Shown here: positions 8,610 to 17,551 of the stretch, one piece after another
Layout of the letters: every line of letters starts with the position of its first letter
How positions within the stretch are numbered: position 1 is the stretch's first letter
Assembly (NCBI GenBank): GCA_902384585.1
Contig: CABMCJ010000004.1
Span: 834,086-898,085, forward strand
DNA: 64,000 bases
Direction: 5' to 3'
Source: Candidatus Anstonella stagnisolia
GTDB lineage: Archaea > Micrarchaeota > Micrarchaeia > Anstonellales > Anstonellaceae
Notes under the pieces: model-generated
The model's database searches: none
What the model saw: only the letters and a program-made list of their open reading frames with translations
What the model was told of the DNA's origin: nothing
Program-made: the position numbers and the translations under genes

Positions 8610-10178
8610 ATGGGAAGGTTATCCGTAAGCAGCGTTTACAACGTGGATTTAGCAAGGCGCAATTTCCTCACGCGCCCGCCCGAGCCTCCGGAAGAGTACC
8701 TCATGAGCGACCCCACGAATTCGATTTACATCGGCCGCACAAAGGTTTTCCATGTCCCATTCAGCTGGACTTTCCAGCGCGTGTCAAACCCGCACATCTG
8801 CGTAGTGGGAATTTCAGGGAGCGGCAAGTCCTATTTCGTAAAGACTTTCATCACCCGCGCCTCTTTTGTATGGAGCACGAATTCCCTCATAATAGACTGG
8901 GCAGGGGAATACAAGGACTGGGTAAAGCAGACCGGGGGCAAGGTCGTTGCGCTCGGGAAGGGCTCTTACCTGAACCTGCTTGACCTCGGGGGAATGAAGC
9001 CGCACGACCGCATAAAGCAGATTATGCGCACGCTCTCCATCCTCACTGACATTGAGCGGTATCCCGAGCAAAAGCGCCTCACTGAGCAGGCAATAGAAAA
9101 AGCATACGTGCTCTCAAAATTCAAGCTTGACTCCAAGCTGCAGCGCGACGGGCTCGGAAGGCCGCTGCTTCCCCCCACCCTAAAGGACGTGCAGAAAATT
9201 CTGGAGGACCAAATCCTCGCAGGCACGTATGAGTTCCCGGCAGAGCTTGAGAACGCGCTCTACCGCGTAAAGCAGTTCACGCGCGAAGGCGAGGATTATT
9301 TTGCGCAGCAGTCCACTGTGGACCTTGAAGGCATAACAAAGTCCGGCCTTGTGGACCTTGACCTTTCCGGCCTTCCAGACGAGGTTTTCAGGGGGCTTGC
9401 AGGCCTTTCCATGCTCCAATTCATAAAGGAAAAAATGCGCGAGGAGGGCTGGTCCTCCACAAAGGGGCTTAAGCTCATCGTTGTGCTTGACGAGGCGTGG
9501 AAAATCGCAAAGGACGAGAATTCCGACGTTGTGATGATTGTGCGCGAAGGAAGAAAATACCAGTTTGCAATGCTCGTCGCATCCCAAAACCCGACAGACA
9601 TCGCAGAGGCGATTTTCTCAAACGTGGGCTCCACGTTCATTTTCCGCATAAAGTTCGAGCGCTTCCTGGACTACCTGCAGACAACGCTCAACTTCAGCGA
9701 TTACATGCGCGGGGAAATATCCAAGCTCGGCATGGGCGCATGCGCCGTGAACATGAGCTTTTCCACAACCTCAAAGTTCTCGGAGACTTTCCTGATAGAG
9801 AAGGTGGAAGGCGAGGAGCCGCTGCAGGAATTCTTCCTTGATTTGGCTTCAATACTTGAAAATGGCGGGGCGGTTGAAATGGCAAAAACAGTTTCATTTG
9901 AAAAGGAGGAGCTCAAGAAGCGCCTGCGCTCGTTCGGCCTTGACGAGGTGCACGTTGAGGAGATTACAGAGCTTTTCAACAAGAAAAACAGGCACATGGA
10001 CGTAATTTCCTTTGTGATACTCCTTGAGCGATACGGCGTGGGGCGCGTGAACATAACATCTTTCCTCAAGGACATCGGCATAGAGGACAGCACAATAATA
10101 AACATCTTTTCCAAAGCAGACTTCAAGCGCCTGGGATTGGGCGACCGTGACATAACGCAGGTAATATTGGCAGAATGA
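8610..10178 (+). CDS. VirB4/TraC/HerA-type ATPase
   Basis: A 522-residue motor ATPase of the FtsK-HerA superfamily, closest in layout to VirB4/TraC and archaeal CedB-like proteins. The Walker A motif is VVGISGSGKSYFVK (about residue 69). NSLIIDWAGEYKDW follows, then Walker B in LKLIVVLDEAWK (about 290) and the sensor-like MLVASQNPTDIAE. The last 100 residues are helical and charged. It should power assembly or DNA transfer at the inner face of the membrane. The preceding gene probably supplies its missing N-domain. Its stop overlaps an ATG (ATGA at 10175), although the better start for the next gene is 10199. Confidence 0.85.
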   Translation: MGRLSVSSVYNVDLARRNFLTRPPEPPEEYLMSDPTNSIYIGRTKVFHVPFSWTFQRVSNPHICVVGISGSGKSYFVKTFITRASFVWSTNSLIIDWAGEYKDWVKQTGGKVVALGKGSYLNLLDLGGMKPHDRIKQIMRTLSILTDIERYPEQKRLTEQAIEKAYVLSKFKLDSKLQRDGLGRPLLPPTLKDVQKILEDQILAGTYEFPAELENALYRVKQFTREGEDYFAQQSTVDLEGITKSGLVDLDLSGLPDEVFRGLAGLSMLQFIKEKMREEGWSSTKGLKLIVVLDEAWKIAKDENSDVVMIVREGRKYQFAMLVASQNPTDIAEAIFSNVGSTFIFRIKFERFLDYLQTTLNFSDYMRGEISKLGMGACAVNMSFSTTSKFSETFLIEKVEGEEPLQEFFLDLASILENGGAVEMAKTVSFEKEELKKRLRSFGLDEVHVEEITELFNKKNRHMDVISFVILLERYGVGRVNITSFLKDIGIEDSTIINIFSKADFKRLGLGDRDITQVILAE

Positions 10179-10198
10179 ATACACACAGGGGTGGACTT

Positions 10199-10750
10199 AT
10201 GATAAGCGGAAAATGCATCGTATGCGAGGCTGACAAAAACGGCTTCCCCATAATAGAAGACGCCGTAATAAGGGCGATTCGCGCAGTGAAAAAAGGGCTT
10301 AAAATGGCAAAGGGCAACACCCTCATAGTGTGCGCTTCGTGCGTGGAGCAATACAAGAAAAAGCGCTCGGACTTTGAAAAGGCACTCGTGCAATACGGGC
10401 TGCTTGGCGCGTTCCTGCTGCTCATACTGGTCGCAGTGCCGCTTTTCATAGGCGGCAGTTTCAATTTTGCGACAGTCGCAACCGCGGTTTTGCTTGCGCT
10501 CCTGATATTCGCATTCTCAATTTTCCGCTACTACCCTGCGGCTGATTTAACAGGATACGTCCCGCCCGCCCCAACTACCGCGCAGCAGGGCGCAGCATCC
10601 CAAGCCGCCGCAACTTCCCCAGCATTGCAGCCGCAGCCCGCGCCAAGGAACCTTCTCTCAATGTTCCCTGCAAAAGCCCATGAAAATAGGCAGCAGGAAA
10701 AATCCCGCGGTCAAAAGCCAGCAGTAAAAAAAGGGGAAAAGAAAAAATGA
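10199..10750 (+). CDS. Zinc-ribbon protein with two membrane helices
   Basis: A 183-residue protein with an N-terminal CIVC...CASC metal-binding pair. It continues with two adjacent membrane helices (about 62-85 and 88-108). A long low-complexity, Pro/Ala/Gln-rich cytoplasmic tail ends in lysines. The start at 10199 has the strong site GGGGTGG. An ATG at 10175 overlaps the upstream stop and would add eight residues. No family is recognised. The position between the ATPase gene and a coiled-coil/winged-helix gene suggests a small accessory subunit of the same apparatus. Confidence 0.65.
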   Translation: MISGKCIVCEADKNGFPIIEDAVIRAIRAVKKGLKMAKGNTLIVCASCVEQYKKKRSDFEKALVQYGLLGAFLLLILVAVPLFIGGSFNFATVATAVLLALLIFAFSIFRYYPAADLTGYVPPAPTTAQQGAASQAAATSPALQPQPAPRNLLSMFPAKAHENRQQEKSRGQKPAVKKGEKKK

Positions 10751-10761
10751 GCTGAGATTTT

Positions 10762-11529
10762 ATGCCACCCGCACCAACCACTCCATTGCCAAGTTCCCAG
10801 CCACCAGCGCAGCAGCTTCCCACAAACCCGATAACCGGCGGATTTTCCTTCCGCGCAACCTCAAAGGCATCCCCTGCGGAAATGGCGCAGCTGCTCTCCA
10901 TCCTAACGTTCCTTGAGATGTCGCAGGAGGACGATGCGCTCGTTGCCCTCAACGTGGAGAACCGCGACATACAGAAGAACCCCTACCTCTTCTCAATAAC
11001 ATACTTCAAGCCAGACAAGATAGAAACGCTCTATTCCTGCATCCCGGGCATGAGCCCCAAGAAGCGCCGCCTTGAGGTGCTGCGCAACACGCTTAACATG
11101 CTCACCATCCTCAATGACGCATACGAGGTGGAGATAAAGGAGATTTACCAAATCCTTGAGGCATCCCTTGCCGACATGGCAGAATACGTGACAGCGGACT
11201 ACGAAAAGCTCTTTTCGCAGCACGATTCCCTCAAGTCCCAGAACGCCGAGCTCTCAAAGCGCGTGCACGACCTTGCGGGCGCAAACGATTCGCTCTCAAA
11301 GGAGAACTACGACCTCAAGCTCAAGAACGACGAGCTCGTGCTGCGCCTGAAGTCCCTTGAAACCTACTCGGATTCCGTGCTCGGGCTTAAGATACAGGAG
11401 TGGATAAAGGAGCACGGCGGGGAAATAAACATCTCGGAATTCTCGCGCGTGCATACTGTTCCCGAGATGCGCGTGGAGCAGATACTCAACAAGCTCGTGA
11501 CAGAGGGCTACCTTGAGGCAAGAAAGTAA
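10762..11529 (+). CDS. Coiled-coil protein with C-terminal winged-helix-like domain
   Basis: A 255-residue soluble protein. A Pro/Gln-rich N-terminus (1-35) is followed by a helical domain, then a heptad-rich coiled coil at about 150-205. The C-terminus resembles a winged helix (INISEFSRVHTVPEMRVEQI, then LVTEGYLEARK). A cytoplasmic adaptor or assembly role is possible. It lies 12 nt after the zinc-ribbon gene and shortly before the large envelope protein, so the five genes from 7779 to 14120 look like one transcript. No known family is recognised. Confidence 0.65.
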   Translation: MPPAPTTPLPSSQPPAQQLPTNPITGGFSFRATSKASPAEMAQLLSILTFLEMSQEDDALVALNVENRDIQKNPYLFSITYFKPDKIETLYSCIPGMSPKKRRLEVLRNTLNMLTILNDAYEVEIKEIYQILEASLADMAEYVTADYEKLFSQHDSLKSQNAELSKRVHDLAGANDSLSKENYDLKLKNDELVLRLKSLETYSDSVLGLKIQEWIKEHGGEINISEFSRVHTVPEMRVEQILNKLVTEGYLEARK

Positions 11530-11558
11530 TTCCGGGAAAACGCAATTTGGGGCGCGCC

Positions 11559-14120
11559 ATGCCAACTGATACAAAATCCTCAATTCTCAACTTGCGCATC
11601 GCAAAGAAAGCCTACGTATTCGACCAGAAAAAGCGCTACGAGCACACGGGCAAATTCACGCTCAAGCGCGAGAGCGGCGGCAAGCCAGAGCTCAATGACG
11701 TGATAGACACTTTCCTTGGGAAAAGGAAGGAATTCGGCAGCGAGCAGCCCATAAAGCAGCAGCCCCAAAAGGAAAAACCCTCCACAAAAAAGCCCTCCTC
11801 CGCTTTCGGGACCGCAATAAAAACAATGCTCGCGCTCATACTGCTCTTCGCGCTCATCCTTCTCTACATAGTAGTGACCGCAGGCGGGGCAGCGCCCTCC
11901 CAAACAGTACAGGCGCAGGTGCCACGCTTTGGCGGCGATTTCTCATTCTCAGTTGCGGATTCCATGGTGGTGAGCTCGGGCAGCGAGGAAAAGCCCACGA
12001 ATACTGCGCGCTTCCTTATCACCTATTCAACGCAGAACATTTCCTCGCTTTCAATCTACCTGCGCCTTTCCTCAACCGCCCCGCAGCAGCAGGTGTACAT
12101 CCTGCGCTCGCGCCGCGACAGCGCCGAAAGCTACCCGGAGTTCCTCTCCACTCTCCGCGATTCACTTGCTGCAAAAGGGCTGTCTCTTAACGAGGTGGAT
12201 GTGCAGGCACTCCAGTCCATCCCAGGCGGCTCCACCATAATCGTCCCGACCGGCTACCTGCCCGCATCCCTCCTCCTCTCCCAGCCGCGCACCCTCATGG
12301 ACATAGTGCGCGAGGGCAACACGATAATTTACATCGGGCTTCCCTTTGACAAGACGGTGCTGAACGAAAACGGCCAGCCAGTTTCCGTAAGCCAGGCAGA
12401 CCTGAACAAGCTTGGCATAAATTTCACTTTCACGCGCTCCAAGCCTGCATCCACAAGCGGCTTTGACCTCTTTGACGCGCAGTACGTAGTCGGGAACGAG
12501 CGGGTGTTCGGCTCGGTCTCAATGCTGCGCGCTGGCGACGGGCAGCTGCTCTTCCTCCCACAATCCCTTGATGGCGGATGGCGCGGCAACGGGGCAGCAG
12601 CAGGCGAGGACATAGCCCTTCTTGTTTCGTCCGCGCCCTGGTATTCCTCTTTTGCAGATGCGCGCCTCAATGTTTCCACGCTCCAGAATTCCTCAGGCAT
12701 GCTTGCAATATATTCCGGCGAATTCACGCAGGACGAGGGATTTGCATATTTCTACGCAGAGGCAACCGACCTCGACGGGCTCACGCAGGGCACTGTGCGC
12801 TCTGCGCCAGTAAAGAAGCTGCAGCGGGGCGACCTGTACGTGACTTACGAGGGCGCACCGCCTCCCCCCAGCTCGGTTTCAAACGAGAAGGTGCGCACAA
12901 CGGTGATACTTCGCGAGCAAAGCACAACGCCCGTAAAGCTCAACGTGAACACAATAAGCGGGCAGCGCGTGATAAAAAGCGACCCTCTTGAGCCGGATGC
13001 GACAGTGCCCACCCTCACCCGTTTCTTTGACTACAACCCCGATGTCCCGCCAGGCACCTATGTGCTCTCAGTGGAGGACTCAGGCGGCAAGCAATACGCG
13101 GCAGGCCTCATCACGGTGGGCGACATAGACATCATCCCGACCTCAATAGACTGGAAGAGCGGGGCGTTCACCTTTGGCATTTCCTCAGGCGGCAAGCCAG
13201 TTACTGCACGCAAAATAACCGCATCGGTTGACGGCAAATATGCAGGCGAGTTCTCGCTTGCCTCATCAGTGCAGCTCAACGTGCCCAACCTGCAGCCAGG
13301 CACGCACGTATTCTCTTTCCAGCTTGCGGACATGCAAAAGGACGTGCAGCTGGAATATTCCCGCTCGCGCGCGTTCTATGAAAACCCACTTGCGATTTTC
13401 CTTGGCATACTCGCGCTTGTGATTTTCTCAATAGGCTATTTCCTGCGCCTGCCCGACAAGGTCGTGTTCGGCCTTGACGTGCCGGATTTCCCGCCGCTTT
13501 CCGCAATAAAAATACCAGTACGGCGCTCAACAGTGCTTGAGATGTTCGAGCAGGTGAACAAGGATTATTCATGGGAGAACATGCCGCTCACCCTTGATGA
13601 GATAAAGAACGGCTTTAGGAAACTCACGTACAACGGAAAGCCCATCCTCATCGGAGACTACAACCTTGAGCGCATACTGGCAAAGCTTGAGAGCGAGGGG
13701 CACATAACGCACGTGCTGTCCTACTACCTCCTCACGCAGTGGGAGAAAAAAAGCGCAAGGTCCGCATTCTACCTGTGCGCATACCGGCGCATGCGCGACA
13801 CGTTCATCGCAAACACCGTGCGCTTCTCCAAAATCGGCTCCCAAAAAGACTGCGACGTGAAAATAACGCTTGCCAGCAAGGACGGGTTTGTGCACATTTT
13901 CGAGGATGCATCCGCGCTTTCCCGCGCGCTTAGGACCGCCTCCCTTGGCACCACGCTTGTGGTTTTCAAGGACGATTCCGCCCTCTCCCTGTTCGAGGAT
14001 TCCCTGCACACGGCCTCCAAGCTCCACGTAGCATTCAAGATGGAAATCGACAGCGGGCAAATACTCCTTCTCACCCTTGCACAGCTTGGCGACTACCTCA
14101 AGGGCATGCGCCCGGCATAG
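11559..14120 (+). CDS. Large bitopic envelope protein, paralogue of the 27284 gene
   Basis: An 853-residue protein with a cytoplasmic N-terminus (1-85), a membrane helix (about 86-108) and a 500-residue exterior of beta-sandwich character. A second membrane helix lies at about 611-630. A 220-residue cytoplasmic C-terminal domain has winged-helix-like segments (LTLDEIKNGFRKLTYNGK, LESEGHITHVLSYYLL). The exterior contains GGSTIIVPTGYLPASLL, matched by GATILAPTGVLPLE in the paralogue. The ATG at 11559 is preferred to a TTG 12 nt upstream. It is the last gene of the ATPase operon. A role as an outer scaffold or channel component of the pilus-like machine is inferred from context. Confidence 0.75.
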   Translation: MPTDTKSSILNLRIAKKAYVFDQKKRYEHTGKFTLKRESGGKPELNDVIDTFLGKRKEFGSEQPIKQQPQKEKPSTKKPSSAFGTAIKTMLALILLFALILLYIVVTAGGAAPSQTVQAQVPRFGGDFSFSVADSMVVSSGSEEKPTNTARFLITYSTQNISSLSIYLRLSSTAPQQQVYILRSRRDSAESYPEFLSTLRDSLAAKGLSLNEVDVQALQSIPGGSTIIVPTGYLPASLLLSQPRTLMDIVREGNTIIYIGLPFDKTVLNENGQPVSVSQADLNKLGINFTFTRSKPASTSGFDLFDAQYVVGNERVFGSVSMLRAGDGQLLFLPQSLDGGWRGNGAAAGEDIALLVSSAPWYSSFADARLNVSTLQNSSGMLAIYSGEFTQDEGFAYFYAEATDLDGLTQGTVRSAPVKKLQRGDLYVTYEGAPPPPSSVSNEKVRTTVILREQSTTPVKLNVNTISGQRVIKSDPLEPDATVPTLTRFFDYNPDVPPGTYVLSVEDSGGKQYAAGLITVGDIDIIPTSIDWKSGAFTFGISSGGKPVTARKITASVDGKYAGEFSLASSVQLNVPNLQPGTHVFSFQLADMQKDVQLEYSRSRAFYENPLAIFLGILALVIFSIGYFLRLPDKVVFGLDVPDFPPLSAIKIPVRRSTVLEMFEQVNKDYSWENMPLTLDEIKNGFRKLTYNGKPILIGDYNLERILAKLESEGHITHVLSYYLLTQWEKKSARSAFYLCAYRRMRDTFIANTVRFSKIGSQKDCDVKITLASKDGFVHIFEDASALSRALRTASLGTTLVVFKDDSALSLFEDSLHTASKLHVAFKMEIDSGQILLLTLAQLGDYLKGMRPA

Positions 14121-14222
14121 CCCGTGCCTTCAAACACACAGTATCAAACTTCCTCCTACCTGCAGAATTTTAAATCATCCCTGCGAATATACACAAATAC
14201 AAACTATTCCAGGTGATGAAAA

Positions 14223-14864
14223 ATGGACGCAAAACAACTTACACCAGTTTCTGCCCGCCCTCCTTCATGGAGCGGTTCTTCCGCCCAAAGCAGGGAGTTT
14301 AAAAACAGGCTTATGCGGTCGTATACTGACCTTTCCAACTTGCCTTGCGTGCGCAATGGCCTCAGTAAAGACAAGCCGCGCATTGAGACCAGGGCAAGCA
14401 CCGCCTGCGCTGAAGGGGAGCTATCCATCAAAAAATCAGATGGCGTTTTCGTCTGGAACGGCCCACTGCCGCCTCAAATAAACAGCCAGCTTCTCTTTAA
14501 TGCGTGCCTAAATATTGCCCACTCCTTGAAATCCGAGCGCCCGGATGGGACCTCACTGGTCCTTACCCCGCTCCAACCAAACTCCCCTATAATATACGAA
14601 AACTCAAATGGCGGAAGCTTTTATGCATTCAGGCTCACCATTTCCATGCCGGAAACAGAAACGCCGCAACACCAGCTTAATTTCAAAATGGATAACTGGC
14701 TCACCCTGGTTCTAAGCGCAAGCAAAAACGCCAACCTTGCAGCCAAAAGGGCGGCAAAACACCTGGCAACAATGGGAGATGAAGTTTACCTAGCGCTTTT
14801 CCAGCCAGTGCAAACCAAACTCCCAGCTAAACCAGTTAGCACCAAGAAACACGGTCGAGCCTAA
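14223..14864 (+). CDS. Hypothetical protein
   Basis: A 213-residue soluble protein with no recognised domain. It follows a TATA-like TTTTAAATC near 14168 and a near-perfect ribosome site AGGTGATG just before the ATG, so it is expressed as its own unit. The composition is ordinary with no signal peptide or membrane helix. The C-terminus is basic (VSTKKHGRA). Nothing in the neighbours indicates its role. Confidence 0.65.
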   Translation: MDAKQLTPVSARPPSWSGSSAQSREFKNRLMRSYTDLSNLPCVRNGLSKDKPRIETRASTACAEGELSIKKSDGVFVWNGPLPPQINSQLLFNACLNIAHSLKSERPDGTSLVLTPLQPNSPIIYENSNGGSFYAFRLTISMPETETPQHQLNFKMDNWLTLVLSASKNANLAAKRAAKHLATMGDEVYLALFQPVQTKLPAKPVSTKKHGRA

Positions 14865-14981
14865 AAACCCATGCATGGGCGCTTCCCGCGCTTCTGCCAA
14901 AGGCATTGCGCGCCAAGGCGCGGTGAGTCCCTGCACGCTGCTTGTGCGCAGGTTTTTATATCCCCTCTCCGTGTTTTTCCC

Positions 14982-15911
14982 ATGCTTCCATTGCGCGTCC
15001 GCAGGATATGCTCTGACATTTCTTCCCTTAAGATACAGGGCGCGCGCAAAATCGCGCTTGCCTCAATAGAGGCGCTTTACTTTGCATCCCTTGATTCGCG
15101 CGCAAAGAGCCCGCAGGCGCTTTACTCAGACCTCCTTCTCGCAGCAGATGCACTCTCAAAAACGCGCCCCACCGAGCCCATGATGCGAAATTCCCTGCAC
15201 GACACAATCCGTTTCGTGCTCCTGCAGACAAAGAAAAAGGGCGCAAGCGTGGAGGGCATACGCGATGCGCTTGCAGAGCAGAAAAAAGAATTCTTCTCCC
15301 ACATGCAGCTCCACTTTGAGAAAATATGCGAGTTTGGCGCGCGGCAAATCCCGCAAAACTCCCACGTGCTTGTGCACTGCCATTCGCACACCGTGGTCGG
15401 GATACTCCGCCGCGCGCAGTTTTTAGGGAAGTGCCCGATAGTAATATGCACCGAGACCCGCCCGCGCTTCCAGGGAAGGCAAACCGCAGAGGAGCTTGCA
15501 TCCGCCGGCATAGACGTTTCCCTCATAGTGGATTCGGCAGCAAACACCTATCTTGCGCGCTCTGATTTGGTGCTGGTTGGCGCGGATGCAGTGACGGCGA
15601 GTGGCGACCTCGTGAACAAGATAGGCACATCCTCGATTGCGCAGCTTGCGTACATGCACGGCGTGCGCTTTTATTCCGCGGCAGAGCTTTACAAGTTCGA
15701 CCCTGCGACCCGCTGGGGCGCCCCAGAACCCCTTGAGCAGCGCAGCGCATCCGAGCTTGGCAAGCCCATAAAAGGCGTTAAAATGCTTAACCCTGCATTC
15801 GACGTAACCCCTGCGAAATGCATAAGCGCATACATATGCGAGGAGGGCATAGTGCCCCCCCAGGGAATGCTGCAGCTCGCTTCAAAAATACTCGAACATA
15901 ACAAGCAATAA
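14982..15911 (+). CDS. Ribose-1,5-bisphosphate isomerase (eIF2B-alpha family)
   Basis: A 309-residue member of the eIF2B-alpha/MtnA/R15P isomerase fold. Conserved parts are HCHSHTVVGILRRA with the likely catalytic Cys, ETRPRFQGR, VGADAVTASGDLVNKIGTS with the catalytic Asp, and YKFDP. The next gene, 12 nt downstream, is AMP phosphorylase, whose product ribose-1,5-bisphosphate is this enzyme's substrate. That makes R15P isomerase a better call than an eIF2B-like factor. The ATG at 14982 lies about 25 nt after a TTTTATAT box (14954-14961); an upstream in-frame ATG would precede the promoter. The pathway's RuBisCO is not in this window. Confidence 0.88.
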   Translation: MLPLRVRRICSDISSLKIQGARKIALASIEALYFASLDSRAKSPQALYSDLLLAADALSKTRPTEPMMRNSLHDTIRFVLLQTKKKGASVEGIRDALAEQKKEFFSHMQLHFEKICEFGARQIPQNSHVLVHCHSHTVVGILRRAQFLGKCPIVICTETRPRFQGRQTAEELASAGIDVSLIVDSAANTYLARSDLVLVGADAVTASGDLVNKIGTSSIAQLAYMHGVRFYSAAELYKFDPATRWGAPEPLEQRSASELGKPIKGVKMLNPAFDVTPAKCISAYICEEGIVPPQGMLQLASKILEHNKQ

Positions 15912-15923
15912 ATAGGTGATATA

Positions 15924-17543
15924 TTGGCAGACGATTATTCGGTTGCAAAGGCTTTTGAAAAGGCAGCGGAAAGGCCCATGTCAAAAAAAGAAAAGGAGAA
16001 GGCAATAAAAAAAGAAAAAGTGTGGCAGTACAAGCAGTACAACTGCGCTGCAAAATGCGTGAACCTCACAAGCGGCCAGCCAATCGTCGTACTTAACGAG
16101 ACCGAGGCTCACCAGAACGACCTCTATGCCTCGCACCGCGTGATACTGCGCTGCAATGGCAAGGAAACAATCGCAATACTTGACCTCTCAAAGGACATGG
16201 CAAGCGCAGGCGAAATAGTGCTTTTTGACGAGGTTGCCCAAACCCTTGGCGCAAAGAACGGCGCGCGCGTGCAAGTCCAGCACACAATGCGCCCCGAGTC
16301 CATCGATTACATAAAGAAAAAGCTTGATGCCGGAGAACTCTCCCACCGCGAACTAGACGTGATAACCCAGGACCTGATGGCAAACCGCCTCTCCGAGGCA
16401 GAGCTTGCCTCTTTCATCACGGCGGTATATACGCGCGGCATGTCGGATGCTGAAATCGTCGGGCTCACAAAAAGCATAGTCTCTTCGGGCGAAGTGCTCT
16501 CAATTGGAAAATCTCCCATAGTAGACAAGCACTGCATCGGCGGCGTTGCCGGAAACCGCACCACAATGGTGATGGTGCCCATAATAGCCGCAGCAGGCAT
16601 CTACATGCCAAAGACCTCCTCGCGCTCAATTACCTCTTCGGCAGGCACTGCGGATACAATGGAAGTGCTCTGCCCGGTAACGTTCCCCGTGGAGGAAATG
16701 CGCAGCATAGTGCTCAAGGCGCGCGGCTGCATTGCATGGGGCGGCGCAATGCGCCTTGCGGCGGCAGACGACAAGCTCATAAAAATCCGCAACCCGCTCT
16801 CCCTTGACCCCAAGGGCGTTCTCCTTGCCTCCATCCTCGCAAAAAAGAAAAGCGTGGGCGCACAATTTGCAGTGATAGACATCCCAATCGGGCGGGGCGC
16901 AAAGCTCGCAACCGCAAAAGAGGCAACCGCGCTCGGGCATGATTTCATCAATATAGGAAAGCAGCTAGGCATAAAGATAGAAGTGCTCACTACTGACGGC
17001 AGCGACCCAATAGGGAACGGGATAGGGCCTGCGCTTGAATGCCGCGACGTTTTCGAGGTGCTTGAAGGCGAGGGCCCTGCGGACCTGCGCGACAAGAGCT
17101 GCCTTCTCGCAGGCACGCTCCTTGAGCTTTGCGGGAAAGTGCCCAAGGGAAAAGGCTTTGATGCGGCAAGCTCAATCCTCCAAAGCGGCAAGGCACTCGT
17201 AAAATTCCGCGAAATAATAGAGCTGCAAGGCGGGAACGGAAAGGTGCGCATTTCCGACCTTCCAATAGGGAAATACAAGCACGGGGTAATCGCACCCAAG
17301 ACTGGCAGGATTGCGCACGTGGACAACAAGATGCTCTCCAAAATCGCCCGCGCGGCAGGCGCGCCCGCGGACAAGGGCGCAGGTGTGTACCTTCACTGCG
17401 AGGCAGGCGACAAGGTGACAAAAGGCGACATCCTCTTTGACATCTATTCCGAGAGCGAAGCAAAGCTTGATTTCGCGATTAAGGCCCTTGAAGGCTGGTG
17501 GCCCATGGACCTGCAAAAGGTAATACTGGGCACAATGCTGTAG
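15924..17543 (+). CDS. deoA: AMP phosphorylase
   Basis: A 539-residue archaeal AMP phosphorylase that converts NMP plus phosphate to base plus ribose-1,5-bisphosphate. It has the archaeal N-terminal extension of about 120 residues before the thymidine-phosphorylase fold. Motifs include IVDKHCIGGVAGNRTTM, KTSSRSITSSAGTADTMEVL and TDGSDPIGNGIGPALE. The initiator is TTG, supported by AGGTGAT 4 nt upstream. It is coupled with the isomerase gene for nucleotide salvage or carbon entry into central metabolism. Confidence 0.93.
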   Translation: MADDYSVAKAFEKAAERPMSKKEKEKAIKKEKVWQYKQYNCAAKCVNLTSGQPIVVLNETEAHQNDLYASHRVILRCNGKETIAILDLSKDMASAGEIVLFDEVAQTLGAKNGARVQVQHTMRPESIDYIKKKLDAGELSHRELDVITQDLMANRLSEAELASFITAVYTRGMSDAEIVGLTKSIVSSGEVLSIGKSPIVDKHCIGGVAGNRTTMVMVPIIAAAGIYMPKTSSRSITSSAGTADTMEVLCPVTFPVEEMRSIVLKARGCIAWGGAMRLAAADDKLIKIRNPLSLDPKGVLLASILAKKKSVGAQFAVIDIPIGRGAKLATAKEATALGHDFINIGKQLGIKIEVLTTDGSDPIGNGIGPALECRDVFEVLEGEGPADLRDKSCLLAGTLLELCGKVPKGKGFDAASSILQSGKALVKFREIIELQGGNGKVRISDLPIGKYKHGVIAPKTGRIAHVDNKMLSKIARAAGAPADKGAGVYLHCEAGDKVTKGDILFDIYSESEAKLDFAIKALEGWWPMDLQKVILGTML

Positions 17544-17551
17544 GTTTTACC

